A stretch of DNA of 23,341 nt from Gracilaria domingensis (lineage: Eukaryota > Rhodophyta > Florideophyceae > Gracilariales > Gracilariaceae). The stretch's first letter is position 1; the number at the start of each line of letters is the position of its first letter. Under the pieces are notes generated by a model, which was given only the letters and a program-made list of their open reading frames with translations, searched no databases and was not told where the DNA came from. Location of the stretch: positions 1 through 23,341 of the forward strand of contig VCMS01000494.1 in assembly GCA_022539475.1 (NCBI GenBank), read 5' to 3'. Below, in pieces: positions 1 to 8,447 of the stretch. The position numbers and the translations under genes were made by a program.

Positions 1-1504
1 TGTTCGGCAACGAATGGTCCGTAATGATTGAGCATTGTGCGTTAAACACGTTCAACCTGCCCATTACTTCTGGGGTGGTAGTTTGTCGTAAACCAGTTTT
101 GGATCCGCAAGATGCGGCAAACGTCCTGAAAGAACTTAGCCGTAAACTGCGGTCCATTGTCCGATAACAGGTCAATCGGCGGTCCGTAGACAAAACCCAG
201 TGGGTAACGAAAGCTTGGGCGACCGCACTGGCGGTAACCTTCGTCAAAGGCACAGTCCGTACCAGTTTAGAAAAACGGTCGGTGATCACAAGTAGAAACC
301 GGTTTCCCCGGCGAGTGCGGATAAACTCGCCGAGCAAGTCAATTGCCACGAATTCAAGTGGAGCCCTGGCAGGGAAGAGTACCAACTTCTTGGAGTACTT
401 CCGCAGTTTGACGCGGTTCTTCGCGCAGTCAGAACATCCACGAACAGTGGCATACGCGTCGAAAGCCATTGCTGGCCAGTAAAAGTCCTTCCGTAAGGTG
501 TAGTACAACTTCCTGCCACCAGGGTGGGCTGACAACTTCGCGTAGTGCGACAAATGCAGTACTCGTGACTGAAGTGAGTGCGGAACCACAATCTGTGGCC
601 TGTTTCCGACGGTTCGGATTAGAAATCCTTGGTCGTTCTCGACGAAAGGCAACTGTGCTCCACCGTTTAGGCGACTACGAATCTCGGTACAAAAACGGTC
701 GGTGTGCTGCTCCCGGATGAGTTCCTCCGGCTTGATCGGTACGAAAGAGCCCGGTTCGGGTTTCGTGTCAGACACGGCTAAAACAGCATCGTAGATGTCC
801 CATCCTTCCGATTCTTCATCGGCATCGCTCGAGCCGTCTTCTACGAGGAAGCACGGTATCTCCAGATCATCGACTGGCGCAGCTTCAGCCGCTGTTTCCA
901 AGCGGGACAGTGCATCAGCCTGAGTGTTCAGGAGTCCTTTCTTGTAACGGATTTCGAAGTCGAATTCCGACAAGCGAAGTCTCCACCGCATCAAGCGGCC
1001 AGATGGCTCTGCTATAGAGAGTAGCCAGCGTAATGCCGAATGATCGGTATGGACAATGAAGCGGGTCCCCATAAGATAGGGCCGCAGTGTCTGTAACGCC
1101 CAGACAACTGCCAAGCACTCCTTCTCGGATACCGAGTAATTCCTCTCGTGAACGTTGAGGCTCCTTGACCAATACCCAATTGGCAATCGCTCGCCATCAT
1201 TGGTGGTCTGGAATAGGGCACAGCCACTTGGTAGTCGCTCGCATCCGTATCTACTGCATATGGCAAACCAGCCCTAGGCAGGGATAAAACAGGTGGCGAT
1301 GTCACCGCGTCCACGAGCGACGAGAAAGCCGCGACCTTGCGGTTGTCGAATTCTTCCAGATCGACTGGCTGGCCTTTGCGAAGAAGCTCGTTCAGAGGTG
1401 CAGCGATATCCGCAAAGTTCGGAATGAAGCGGCGATACACATTGCACAAGCCGAGAAAAGATCGGAGTTCCGTCTGCGTCCTCGGATGCTTAGCCTCTTT
1501 GAGG
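1..1504 (-). pseudogene. pol: Ty3/gypsy pol, RNase H and integrase part (broken, runs off left edge)
   Basis: This is the downstream part of the polymerase gene of retroelement A. After the first break it encodes the RT connection region and the start of RNase H (TDASDYQV, near 1235-1260). After a second break the same strand is open to the window edge: RNase H with SEKECLAVVWA and HTDHSAL, a linker, an integrase zinc finger (two His near 540-555, CSDC near 445-460) and the core with the first catalytic Asp (AIDLLGEF, about 340). A third break near 190-200 moves the second Asp (SDNGPQF, about 145-165) and the Glu (GQVER, about 49-63) into another frame, and a fourth lies near 45-50. All catalytic positions survive, but the frame breaks would prevent a complete polyprotein, unless some are sequencing errors. 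The integrase C-terminus, polypurine tract and 3' LTR lie outside the window. Confidence 0.88.
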
Positions 1505-3487
1505 GGATTTCACGCGTACTTCGTCAATCGAAAGCCGTCCCGGACGGATAACATGGCCGAGATACCTGACGGTTTCGGTAAAGAACTCACACTTCTTGAG
1601 CTTGAGCGTAATGCCTGCATCGCGTAGGACTCGCATCACATCCCGTACGTGGGTCAAGTGCTCATCCAGGTTGCTGGAGTAGACAATGATGTCATCCAGG
1701 TATACCAGGCAAGTCTTCCACTTAAAGCGGGCTAGCAAAATATCCACAGCTCGTTGAAAAGTGGCTGGCGCGTTCGTTAACCCAAAGGGCATCCGATTGA
1801 ATCGGTACAATCCTTCATGACAAACGAAGGCTGTCTTGTCACGATCCTCAGCCCTCACGGGAACTTGCCAATAGCCCCAATTCGCGTCTAGGGTTGTGAA
1901 CACTTTCGCGTCGCCCAATGAATCGATGCATTCATCCATTCGTGGGATAGGATACACATCCTTGACCGTAGCCGCGTTTAGCTTGCGGTAATCGATGCAA
2001 AATCGCCAAGACCCATCAGCTTTGGGCGCGAGCACCACCGGCGATGCCCAAGGTGACTGAGCCGGCTCGATAACTCCAGCGCGGAGCATCTTCTCAACTT
2101 GAGCTTTCTCCTCCTGCCGAGCTGTCGGTCCTGCCCTGTAAGGGTGCTGTGAAATGGGCCGAGTATTCGGTAGCAAATCAATCCGATGTTCGGTAATACC
2201 AATCTTACCCAGTGTGCCATCCCACATGGGCGTGAACTCCTCAAGCATGTGCCGCAATTTATCGCGGTGAGTCTCTGGGACATGTTCAAGATCCAGAGAC
2301 TCCAGTTCCTGTACTGCCTTATCCTTCGTGTCAGCAGCACTCAGGTCCGTATCATTACTGTCCGACGAGGTCGGCATTGCCTCCTTCGACAGGCTGCGGT
2401 TATTTGCATCCGACGAAGTCGGCGTAGCATCTTCCGACGAACTGTTCGGTCCAGTCGTTTCGGAATTGTTCCGTTCCGCCTCCCCCTCCTCAGCTTCGAG
2501 GATTCCGAGAACCTCGGCAATAGAAACCTGAGTAGGCACTATAGCCGCAGGGTGCGGAAGCAACGAACCAATAACTTGGCTCCTAACCAACCGTTGAGAA
2601 AAACGGCTGAAGTTCGCAACCAGCACCTGAAAAGGCTTCTCGGGTTCGACGAAAACAATCCCATTAGCGAGGGCAAGCTGATGCTTCTCCTGTAACGCAG
2701 GCAACGGTTGTACCGTTTGTAAGCCACATTGTGGGGAGGTCACAGTAACCCAGACCTGTGATTCAGGCGGGATGGAAATGGGCCGAGCTACTCGGAGCTT
2801 TGTAGACTTCCGTTCATCGGCTGTAGGCTTCTGTGCCGCAGGCAAAGGGACTTGCTTCTTCAGAGCCCGGCGCAGGGGACGCCGAACGATCGGTACAGTA
2901 GTCCCATCTTCCATTTCGATGGTTCGCTTCCGCGGTCGAATTGCATCGACGAAGCGGTCACAGAAGTCGCAGCCGAGGATAACCGGCGCAGCGAGTTGCT
3001 TGCAAACCAAGAAATCGAGCTTCGCCACGTAGCGGCCAAGCCTGACGAGCAGGTCTATTACTCCCACAGTCGAAAGTGGCCGATTGTTCGCATCCGCTAT
3101 ATCGATCTGCGGCGCCGCACGAACGCGAGACCGCAAGTGCGGCGGAATCATAGACTCAACCAAAAAGTTTGGCCCAGCTCCTGTATCGAGCACGGACAAC
3201 TGCCGAACCATGTACTGGTCGGAAACACCTAGGTCGGCGTAAACTTTGTAGTTACGTTTCGCCATGACCAGGACTCTATCCGGGAACCGGCTGTTCTTAG
3301 ACCGTATCCACGGGCGACGCAAGACACCAAGGTGCTCAGAGTTCACGTCTGTAGTGGCCAGTGTCCTCGAAAGGATTGTGACCGGGGAGCGAGGCTTCTC
3401 AGCCTCAGGCGCACTAAACCCCGTCGCTGGGGCGCCTCTCCATTGCTGGAGGCTCCCTTGCTCAGTTTTTCTGAGCGTCGCCGCCAA
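1490..3487 (-). CDS. pol: Ty3/gypsy pol, protease and reverse transcriptase part
   Basis: The frame encodes a retropepsin-like protease followed by a reverse transcriptase. It has the protease motif VLDTGAGPNF (Asp at residue about 101 of 665), a long acidic, Ser/Asp-rich linker (about 340-400), then the RT: AGVIEPAQSPWASPVVL, FCIDYRKLN, PFGLTNAPATFQ and the catalytic YLDD (about residue 594, near 1700). The order protease-RT-RNase H-integrase is Ty3/gypsy (Metaviridae). The frame has no ATG at its 5' end. It is open from 3517 and overlaps the end of gag by about 56 nt in the +1 frame, so expression by ribosomal frameshifting is likely. It ends prematurely at 1490 because of one extra base in a CCCC run (about 1503-1506). 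RNase H continues in the next frame. Confidence 0.93.
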   Translation of the reverse strand: MAATLRKTEQGSLQQWRGAPATGFSAPEAEKPRSPVTILSRTLATTDVNSEHLGVLRRPWIRSKNSRFPDRVLVMAKRNYKVYADLGVSDQYMVRQLSVLDTGAGPNFLVESMIPPHLRSRVRAAPQIDIADANNRPLSTVGVIDLLVRLGRYVAKLDFLVCKQLAAPVILGCDFCDRFVDAIRPRKRTIEMEDGTTVPIVRRPLRRALKKQVPLPAAQKPTADERKSTKLRVARPISIPPESQVWVTVTSPQCGLQTVQPLPALQEKHQLALANGIVFVEPEKPFQVLVANFSRFSQRLVRSQVIGSLLPHPAAIVPTQVSIAEVLGILEAEEGEAERNNSETTGPNSSSEDATPTSSDANNRSLSKEAMPTSSDSNDTDLSAADTKDKAVQELESLDLEHVPETHRDKLRHMLEEFTPMWDGTLGKIGITEHRIDLLPNTRPISQHPYRAGPTARQEEKAQVEKMLRAGVIEPAQSPWASPVVLAPKADGSWRFCIDYRKLNAATVKDVYPIPRMDECIDSLGDAKVFTTLDANWGYWQVPVRAEDRDKTAFVCHEGLYRFNRMPFGLTNAPATFQRAVDILLARFKWKTCLVYLDDIIVYSSNLDEHLTHVRDVMRVLRDAGITLKLKKCEFFTETVRYLGHVIRPGRLSIDEVRVKSPQRG

Positions 3488-3517
3488 TCTGCGGAGGTTG
3501 CGATTCCGCAGGGGCGG
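3462..3517 (-). other. gag-pol overlap, +1 frame
   Basis: The gag frame ends at 3462, while the pol frame is open from 3517 with no ATG before the protease. Pol lies in the +1 frame relative to gag. This fits +1 (or -2) frameshifting to make a Gag-Pol fusion, as known for Ty3-type elements. I cannot point to a specific slippery site. Confidence 0.5.
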
Positions 3518-5471
3518 CTACAGTTCCACCATTCGATGGCACCGTTTCCTGGTTTCCAGGCTGAGTCTCCGCCTTCGCACGAAGGTACGATTTGTCGGGA
3601 ACACGTTCCCGCTCGGCGGGCGTCAACGACTCATACTGAGGCACTATCTTCGCCATATCCCGTATGGGCATTAAGCAATTCGGAGCGATGTGCCCTGGCC
3701 TGTAACAGGTATGACAAATAAGGTGACGAAGAAGATCCGCGTTGGGCGGCCGGCGCTCCTGTCGAGGAGGATACGGGTCCCTCCATCCAGGGCGTTGGCT
3801 TCGATATCCGCCAGAGTGCGGCACGGGCAATGCCGGGACTTGACGTCCGGCGTACAGAGCGGGGTCTCCGTCCACTGTAGACTGCTCCGTCGTCGACGGC
3901 AATTCCGAACTCGGCATTGAACCATCGTCCTGTAACAGGTGCAGGTTATCATAACCCCCTTGAACAGAACCTCGCGAATGAGGCAGTGAGGAGTCTCGGC
4001 CTTCTACATGAAGGAGTCGGCGCGTGCGCGTCTTGATACCAGTGCGTGCTCGAGCTGCATCTCCCTCCGCTTGGGCAAATTGAACGAGTTCCAGATAGGT
4101 AATCCGGCGTTTGTTCTCCCGATAATGGGCTACCAACGTCCGAATTGATCGGTCCAGTCCATCAACAAACATCGTACACCGCTCGGCAGCGGAGAACACG
4201 TTGCCACATCTGTGGAAAGCCTTATTGAGGCGGGTCGAATAAACGGTTTCCGACTCTTCGGCTCCTTGCTTCGTGTCTCGTAGCGCGAGTATGGCACCTT
4301 GTATCGCATTGCCTGTCGCGTAAGAGCGCAGGAGATATTGTACCGCTTCCGGCCAGCACGTAACTCCTCCTTCGGAGGCGCGAGACGACCCACAAACCGA
4401 ATTGAATTGATCTTCGGCTACACCCGTCAAAAAGTACGGCAGCGCGATGTAGGCCTGTGCCTCACTCATCCGAAGTACATCGGCTTCCGCTACGAAGCGG
4501 CTAAGAAAATCCAAGACAAGAATTGGATCTTCCCCAGAGAACTTGTGGGGCTTTAACGTGAGCTCCATTTGTCGGAGATGATTTCGCACTTTGCCAGTCC
4601 CACGTGGGGTCCTCTGTGGCGTCGTGTCATCAAGCCGATAATATCGGTAAGATAGTAGCTTCCGATACAGTAAGTTTGTCGGCTTCAACTCCTTCAATCC
4701 GAGGTGTCTCCGTCCTTTCGTACGGCCTCGTGCAACGCCAGAAGTGGCTTCAGTAGCCCGCGAACGGGATGCACGATAGCGAGAGCGCTCTTCCGCGCTG
4801 TCCGAAGAGTCGGTAGACGATCCCTTTTTGGGGCCCTCCTCATCAGAAGAGGATGAAGAAGACGAGTCAGACTCAACCTTGACCTTCTTCTTTGCCGGAC
4901 GATCCCGGGAACGGCGCGAGTGCTGAGAACCCTCAGAAACCGGGGCTCCCGGCGCAACAGCATCAGATACGATGATTTGCTCGACCGTCTCCAGACGGGT
5001 AGCCAGGCGGTCCAGGCGTGCGGCAGCCTGCTCGTGCAGACCAGCCGACACCTGTCGGTGTTCCATAATCTGGTTGACATCAGACCGTAAAACACGGACG
5101 TCGCTCGAAACATCCCGGACACCGGCTTCATCGAGCCGTTGCCGGAGTTTCGTAATGTCCCGGATGAGGCCCACTTGGGAGTTCTGCAGGATGCGAACCT
5201 GAGCCTCTAATTCACGGAGGGTATACTCGTCGGACCGCGACGACATAACGTCAACCGCTGCGGCGGCATCAGCCGCAGGTGCGGTTTCAGTTGGCCCACG
5301 AGTGGGTGGGGTCCCGTTATCAGAACGGCGGCCCCGGGAAGCCGGTTTCGGGTCGCCATTGCCTGGGACCTCCAGTGCGTCCTTCGGCAACGGAGGCAAA
5401 CTTGCCGGCAAGCCGGACGAACCGGGCACAGAAGCGGCACGTGGCGCGCCACTCCTGCGACGGGACGACAT
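3462..5471 (-). CDS. gag: Ty3/gypsy Gag polyprotein of element A
   Basis: This 669-residue frame starts at an ATG at 5471, about 140 bp after the primer-binding site. The N-terminal 90 residues are Ser/Pro/Ala-rich. Residues about 85-175 have heptad-like Leu/Val spacing expected of a coiled coil. An acidic and Ser-rich run (SSSSSSDEEGPKKG) and a basic stretch follow. The capsid-like helical region lies about residues 290-470. Near the C-terminus is one CCHC zinc knuckle, CHTCYRPGHIAPNC, the RNA-binding nucleocapsid signature. The frame is intact, unlike the pol that follows. Gag forms the virus-like particle in which the element copies itself. The stop at 3462 overlaps the pol frame. Confidence 0.9.
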   Translation of the reverse strand: MSSRRRSGAPRAASVPGSSGLPASLPPLPKDALEVPGNGDPKPASRGRRSDNGTPPTRGPTETAPAADAAAAVDVMSSRSDEYTLRELEAQVRILQNSQVGLIRDITKLRQRLDEAGVRDVSSDVRVLRSDVNQIMEHRQVSAGLHEQAAARLDRLATRLETVEQIIVSDAVAPGAPVSEGSQHSRRSRDRPAKKKVKVESDSSSSSSSDEEGPKKGSSTDSSDSAEERSRYRASRSRATEATSGVARGRTKGRRHLGLKELKPTNLLYRKLLSYRYYRLDDTTPQRTPRGTGKVRNHLRQMELTLKPHKFSGEDPILVLDFLSRFVAEADVLRMSEAQAYIALPYFLTGVAEDQFNSVCGSSRASEGGVTCWPEAVQYLLRSYATGNAIQGAILALRDTKQGAEESETVYSTRLNKAFHRCGNVFSAAERCTMFVDGLDRSIRTLVAHYRENKRRITYLELVQFAQAEGDAARARTGIKTRTRRLLHVEGRDSSLPHSRGSVQGGYDNLHLLQDDGSMPSSELPSTTEQSTVDGDPALYAGRQVPALPVPHSGGYRSQRPGWRDPYPPRQERRPPNADLLRHLICHTCYRPGHIAPNCLMPIRDMAKIVPQYESLTPAERERVPDKSYLRAKAETQPGNQETVPSNGGTVAAPAESQPPQIGGDAQKN

Positions 5472-5612
5472 CGTTCACCGACACAGTCGGCCAATGGGCA
5501 ACCAAAACAACTTCCGAAAACGGACAATGAGAGAACCGTAAGAACGGATATTCCCAGCTATCCGGGCTCCAAACAAACGAACCAACTCCAACGAACGTTG
5601 GCCAATTAAGCC

Positions 5613-5632
5613 GATTCTAGGTCCGGAGACCA
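5613..5632 (-). other. Primer-binding site of element A
   Basis: On the plus strand this reads GATTCTAGGTCCGGAGACCA, which has the layout of a tRNA 3' end: the last four T-loop bases, a 5-nt T-stem strand, a 7-nt acceptor strand, discriminator A and CCA. On the coding (minus) strand it begins with TGG three bases after the LTR ends. This is the expected place and form for the primer site of a minus-strand element. I do not assign the tRNA species. Confidence 0.65.
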
Positions 5633-6211
5633 GTTTGTGGTGCAAAACCCTCGACGGGAAAACAACAAGCCGCGTCGCGGACGAGCACCTCAGGGTGTTC
5701 AGGCCCTGCTCCCTGTGAAGGGCAGTCGAGCGGCAGAACCCTCCGATAGGGCCAACACGAGCCGGGTGTAAATCCGGGTGGCCCCGATCTGGGCGTGCAG
5801 TCGGAGGTAGAAGGGGTAGAATCGGCGTAGGTATCCGGATGGTTCCGGCGAGCCACAGCGAGTGGGGGTATCCAGCCCAACGGTATGGGACGACAAAAGA
5901 TCAACAAACGAGCCGCACTGCGGAGCACTGACTCGCGATAAGCGGGAAAACTCCCGAGACAAATAAAACAAACCTACAATGTAGGGCAGAGTAGCGAAAG
6001 CCGTAAGACGGAAATGACAACAATAAAATAGATAAGAAAAGTGCCGTGACGACGGATTAGTACTCCTCAGGGACGGAGGTTGGTTGATCAGCCCGGAATT
6101 GCGGCGGTATTCCCCAGGATGGGGCTGGTGACCGTGCGCAAGCGGCAAGAAGATCAGAGCCAAAGGCCTCGTTGAGGTTTACTTCCCGTACAGTGGCGGC
6201 AAGTGCCGCCA

Positions 6212-6220
6212 CTTATATAC
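6212..6220 (-). promoter_or_regulatory. TATA box of LTR A
   Basis: The minus strand reads GTATATAAG, and 25-35 nt further on is the GGGAAGTAAAC motif conserved with LTR C, a sensible place for transcription to start. The TATA box runs directly into a perfect hairpin (6193-6212), arms GTGGCGGCA/TGCCGCCAC. Confidence 0.6.
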
Positions 6221-6282
6221 GGCACTTGAAAATATCAATTAAAATATCTAACTATCCGGCGCTGCCGGCCAATACACTACAG

Positions 6283-6346
6283 GTGTGCCCCCGTGGCATG
6301 CTTGCCACGGGGCCCGCGCGATCGGGCCAACTTGGCACACGTGTGC
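6283..6346. repeat. Cloverleaf-like palindrome cluster in LTR U3
   Basis: An outer inverted repeat GTGTGC (6283-6288)/GCACAC (6335-6340) encloses a perfect hairpin with 10-bp arms (CCCCGTGGCA/TGCCACGGGG, 6289-6312, loop TGCT) and a smaller hairpin (CCCG/CGGG, 6313-6326). It is followed by the perfect 12-bp palindrome GCACACGTGTGC (6335-6346). The cluster lies in U3 upstream of the TATA box. Confidence 0.7.
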
Positions 6347-6492
6347 AGAAATACTACCCTTCCTAGGCATACCCCAAAATAGGGGCACTACCCCAGTAGC
6401 CTCTCATAACCTGAGGTGTCGCAGCCGGTAACGGATCAACAAACTATGAAAAGCACCTCGGTGCATCCCCACAAAGGGCGTTTTGCTCTACA

Positions 6493-6877
6493 ATCCCGGA
6501 TTGACCGGTTGAGGGAGCGGAACGCCAGCGGAGGCCGGCTGTGAAGGAGGCACTCCAGAGGAGGAAGGGTGTGAAACACCAGCAAACCCACCAAAGTATT
6601 GGTTTTGGGACCCGACAGGCGGTTGATCGTCGCCCTGATTGGGGTTAGGCATCGCGGAAGCGGCGCGAGGAAGAGAAGGAAGCGCTGGAAGCGAGAGAGG
6701 AGGAAGCGAACGCCGAGGTATCGGAGGAGACACTACCGCAGTACGCGTGGAGAGGGATGGACCGGAGTCGCCGTTAGAAGAGACCGGGGAGGCTGGATTG
6801 GAGACCGTCATGCCGACGTGCTTAAATACACTCCAGAGGAGGAAAGCGAAACCGCTCGCGTGGTCGTCTCGCACCCT
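6493..6877 (+). mobile_element. 3' remnant of plus-strand LTR element C
   Basis: This stretch lies between the right end of element A and the polypurine tract of LTR C. By position it is the 3' internal end of element C, cut by A. No plus-strand frame is open throughout: one runs 6599-6895 and stops in the first bases of the LTR, and its end (RHADVLKYTPEEES) is charged but not recognisable as integrase. A minus-strand frame is open across nearly the whole stretch (6488-6874), Pro/Ser-rich, without database-recognisable motifs. A 16-bp sequence, CACTCCAGAGGAGGAA, occurs twice (6551-6566 and 6829-6844). Confidence 0.55.
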
Positions 6878-6890
6878 AAGGAGGGGGAAA
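6878..6890 (+). other. Polypurine tract of element C
   Basis: The sequence AAGGAGGGGGAAA directly precedes the TG of the LTR at 6891. A polypurine run immediately before the 3' LTR primes plus-strand DNA synthesis in LTR elements. It shows that element C is on the plus strand and that 6891-7706 is its 3' LTR. Confidence 0.7.
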
Positions 6891-7706
6891 TGTAGTGCAA
6901 CGCGATTGCGGGACTCCTTCGCTGATGCGATTCATAACATGCACGGCGATGCCGGGAGGTGGTGGCACACAGTATGAATAACTGGTGAGATCAGCCCATT
7001 CTTGGGTATACTTAATATTAGAATTAGTGTTATGAGGCGCACGGCTTAGCCGGTGGGTCACACACGTGTGGGAAGTTTGCACCCATTAGTTGGGGTATTT
7101 TAGATGTTTATTCTAGATATTTTCGCTACACCGCTTGACAGTGGGTTGGCACTCTACACTACTTAGTAGGTTGAGCTGCACCCATTGTCGGGGAAGTAAA
7201 CGAACCAACCGAGTGTTCGGCTCTGATGTTTCACCCTTGGTGACCGATATCCTCCTCCCGGAGAGTCGGCACCTTGTGCAGGGCTCATCATCCGCCTCGC
7301 GGCATCATTAACACCACTACCGCTTTCGCGTGTTTACTTTGTGTGTGTTTTCTTTATTTCTGTCCCTGTTATACAGGTAGCACTACTTGGTGTACCGGTG
7401 CATACCGTTCGTGGCTCGACACACTCGCGTGGGCTATTACCGCTCTCGCGTGTCATCGCCACACTCGTGGGTACCGCGTGCTACGCACGTGACGCTACTG
7501 CCGACTTGTGTCGTGTGTTCTCTACCGCTGGACGCGTCTTCTTCGCCGCTTCGCTCCCTCCATTACTTGGGAAGGGTCGACCCCGGTCTTACAACCGGCA
7601 TTGCCGTGTCGTACCCGTGGGAGCGCTCTACTGCTGTGCTCGCCTCTTGAGAGAGGGTCTGAACCGCCTTTGCGTGTCTTTCCCCATCGCTGGGTTTTGC
7701 ACAACA
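6891..7706 (+). repeat. 3' LTR of element C (same family type as LTR A)
   Basis: The LTR starts TGTAGTGCAACGCG and ends GGGTTTTGCACAACA, close matches to the ends of LTR A read in its own direction. Internal landmarks occur in the same order: GTTATGAG (7029-7036), CACACGTGTG followed by two bases and AAGTT (7061-7077), GGGAAGTAAAC (7191-7201) and GGCTCTGAT (7219-7227). The overall sequence is much diverged from LTR A and no clear TATA box is left. Length 816 bp. It contains only short shadow frames. Confidence 0.72.
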
Positions 7707-8447
7707 TTCACCAGCAGAGTCAACTCCGCAAACTGCCCCGCCAACTGGTCGACCTTGCTCTCCAACTGCTGAGCGGTCCCAGAACGAGCGTCGGGCCTCG
7801 AAAGGATCCTAACATGAGAAGGTGCGCCTCCCTGCATCGTCTCCGTGGCGGTGAAGAAAGCCTTGCGTCCAATCTCGTACTCCATTATCGCCTTCTTGAG
7901 CGACGTGTAGTCACTCGGCGAACGATACATCACAAAGCGAGCCATGTCCGGAATTTTCGCCACACGAGTGCGAAGAAGACCGAACGAAGCCTTGTCGTTG
8001 AACCCAGCGCGGGTGTACAACGAGTCTAGTTTTCCAAGAGATCCCGTCACGTCCTTCGGTCCAATCTAGGCCGGCGATCCTTACATCCTCTTCAGGCGGC
8101 GTTTTATGCGAAAACTGTGCCAGAAAGCGAGCTTTTACATCCGAGTAGCGACCAGCCTCCTTGGTGAGGCTGCCCTCGGTAGCAAAGGTCTTATAGTAGA
8201 AGTCGAATGCTGCCCCCTCAAGATGACAGAGGAGCTGCAGAGCCTTTTTAGAGTCCGAATTTCCTCGCATGACTACATTCTCATACGCAAAGAAGAAACG
8301 GCCAACATCCGAAGACGACTTGCCGTCAAACACCACGCGAGTAGTGCTAGACGACGCGGCTATAGCACCTGACGACATGCTAGAATGAAAACAATCAATT
8401 GAACTGCACGAAGATGACGATGAAACGGCCCTCCTCGAGAGTACCAT
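7707..8447 (-). pseudogene. Gag-like gene of a third retroelement (B), broken
   Basis: From the ATG at 8447 (or 8378) the frame encodes a Ser-rich start and then a helical, capsid-like region (FDGKSSSDVGRFFFAYENVV, LLCHLEGAAFDFYYKTF, YSDVKARFLAQFS) typical of retroelement Gag proteins. Near 8050-8075 the frame shifts and continues with a second part (MARFVMYRSPSDYTSLKKAI, then a coiled-coil-like QQLESKVDQLAGQFAELTLL). It is cut at 7707 by the end of LTR C, and the frame runs on a little into the LTR only by chance. No zinc knuckle or pol survives in the window. The family call rests on general Gag character, so the exact element type is open. Confidence 0.6.

Larger units (their letters stand above)
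1..6492 (-). mobile_element. Ty3/gypsy LTR retrotransposon A (partial)
   Basis: The element runs from its 5' LTR at the right (5636-6492) through the primer site, gag and pol and off the left edge, so its 3' LTR and target-site duplication cannot be seen. Gag is intact, but pol carries at least four single-base frame breaks. The right boundary at 6492/6493 falls in the 3' remnant of element C, so A inserted into C. It is therefore the youngest layer visible here. Confidence 0.85.
5636..6492 (-). repeat. 5' LTR of element A
   Basis: The boundaries come from paired features. On the minus strand it starts TGTAGAGCAAAACG and ends GGGTTTTGCACCACA, followed after 3 nt by the primer site. Its two ends are imperfect inverted copies of one another, and the same start and end motifs bound the related LTR at 6891-7706. 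Inside are a TATA box (6212-6220), a likely start-site motif GGGAAGTAAAC (6187-6177), a GGCTCTGAT motif (6161-6153) and a U3 palindrome cluster (6283-6346). Length is 857 bp. The second copy, needed for proof, is outside the window. Confidence 0.75.

Noticed and set aside
5699..6163. A 154-codon minus-strand frame inside LTR A
   Set aside because: It lies entirely in the R-U5 part of the LTR, has no domain and is not matched by an open frame in the related LTR C.
7341..8029. Overlapping plus-strand frames of 143 and 173 codons
   Set aside because: They cross the LTR C/gag B junction and are antisense shadows of the gag-like gene and LTR sequence.
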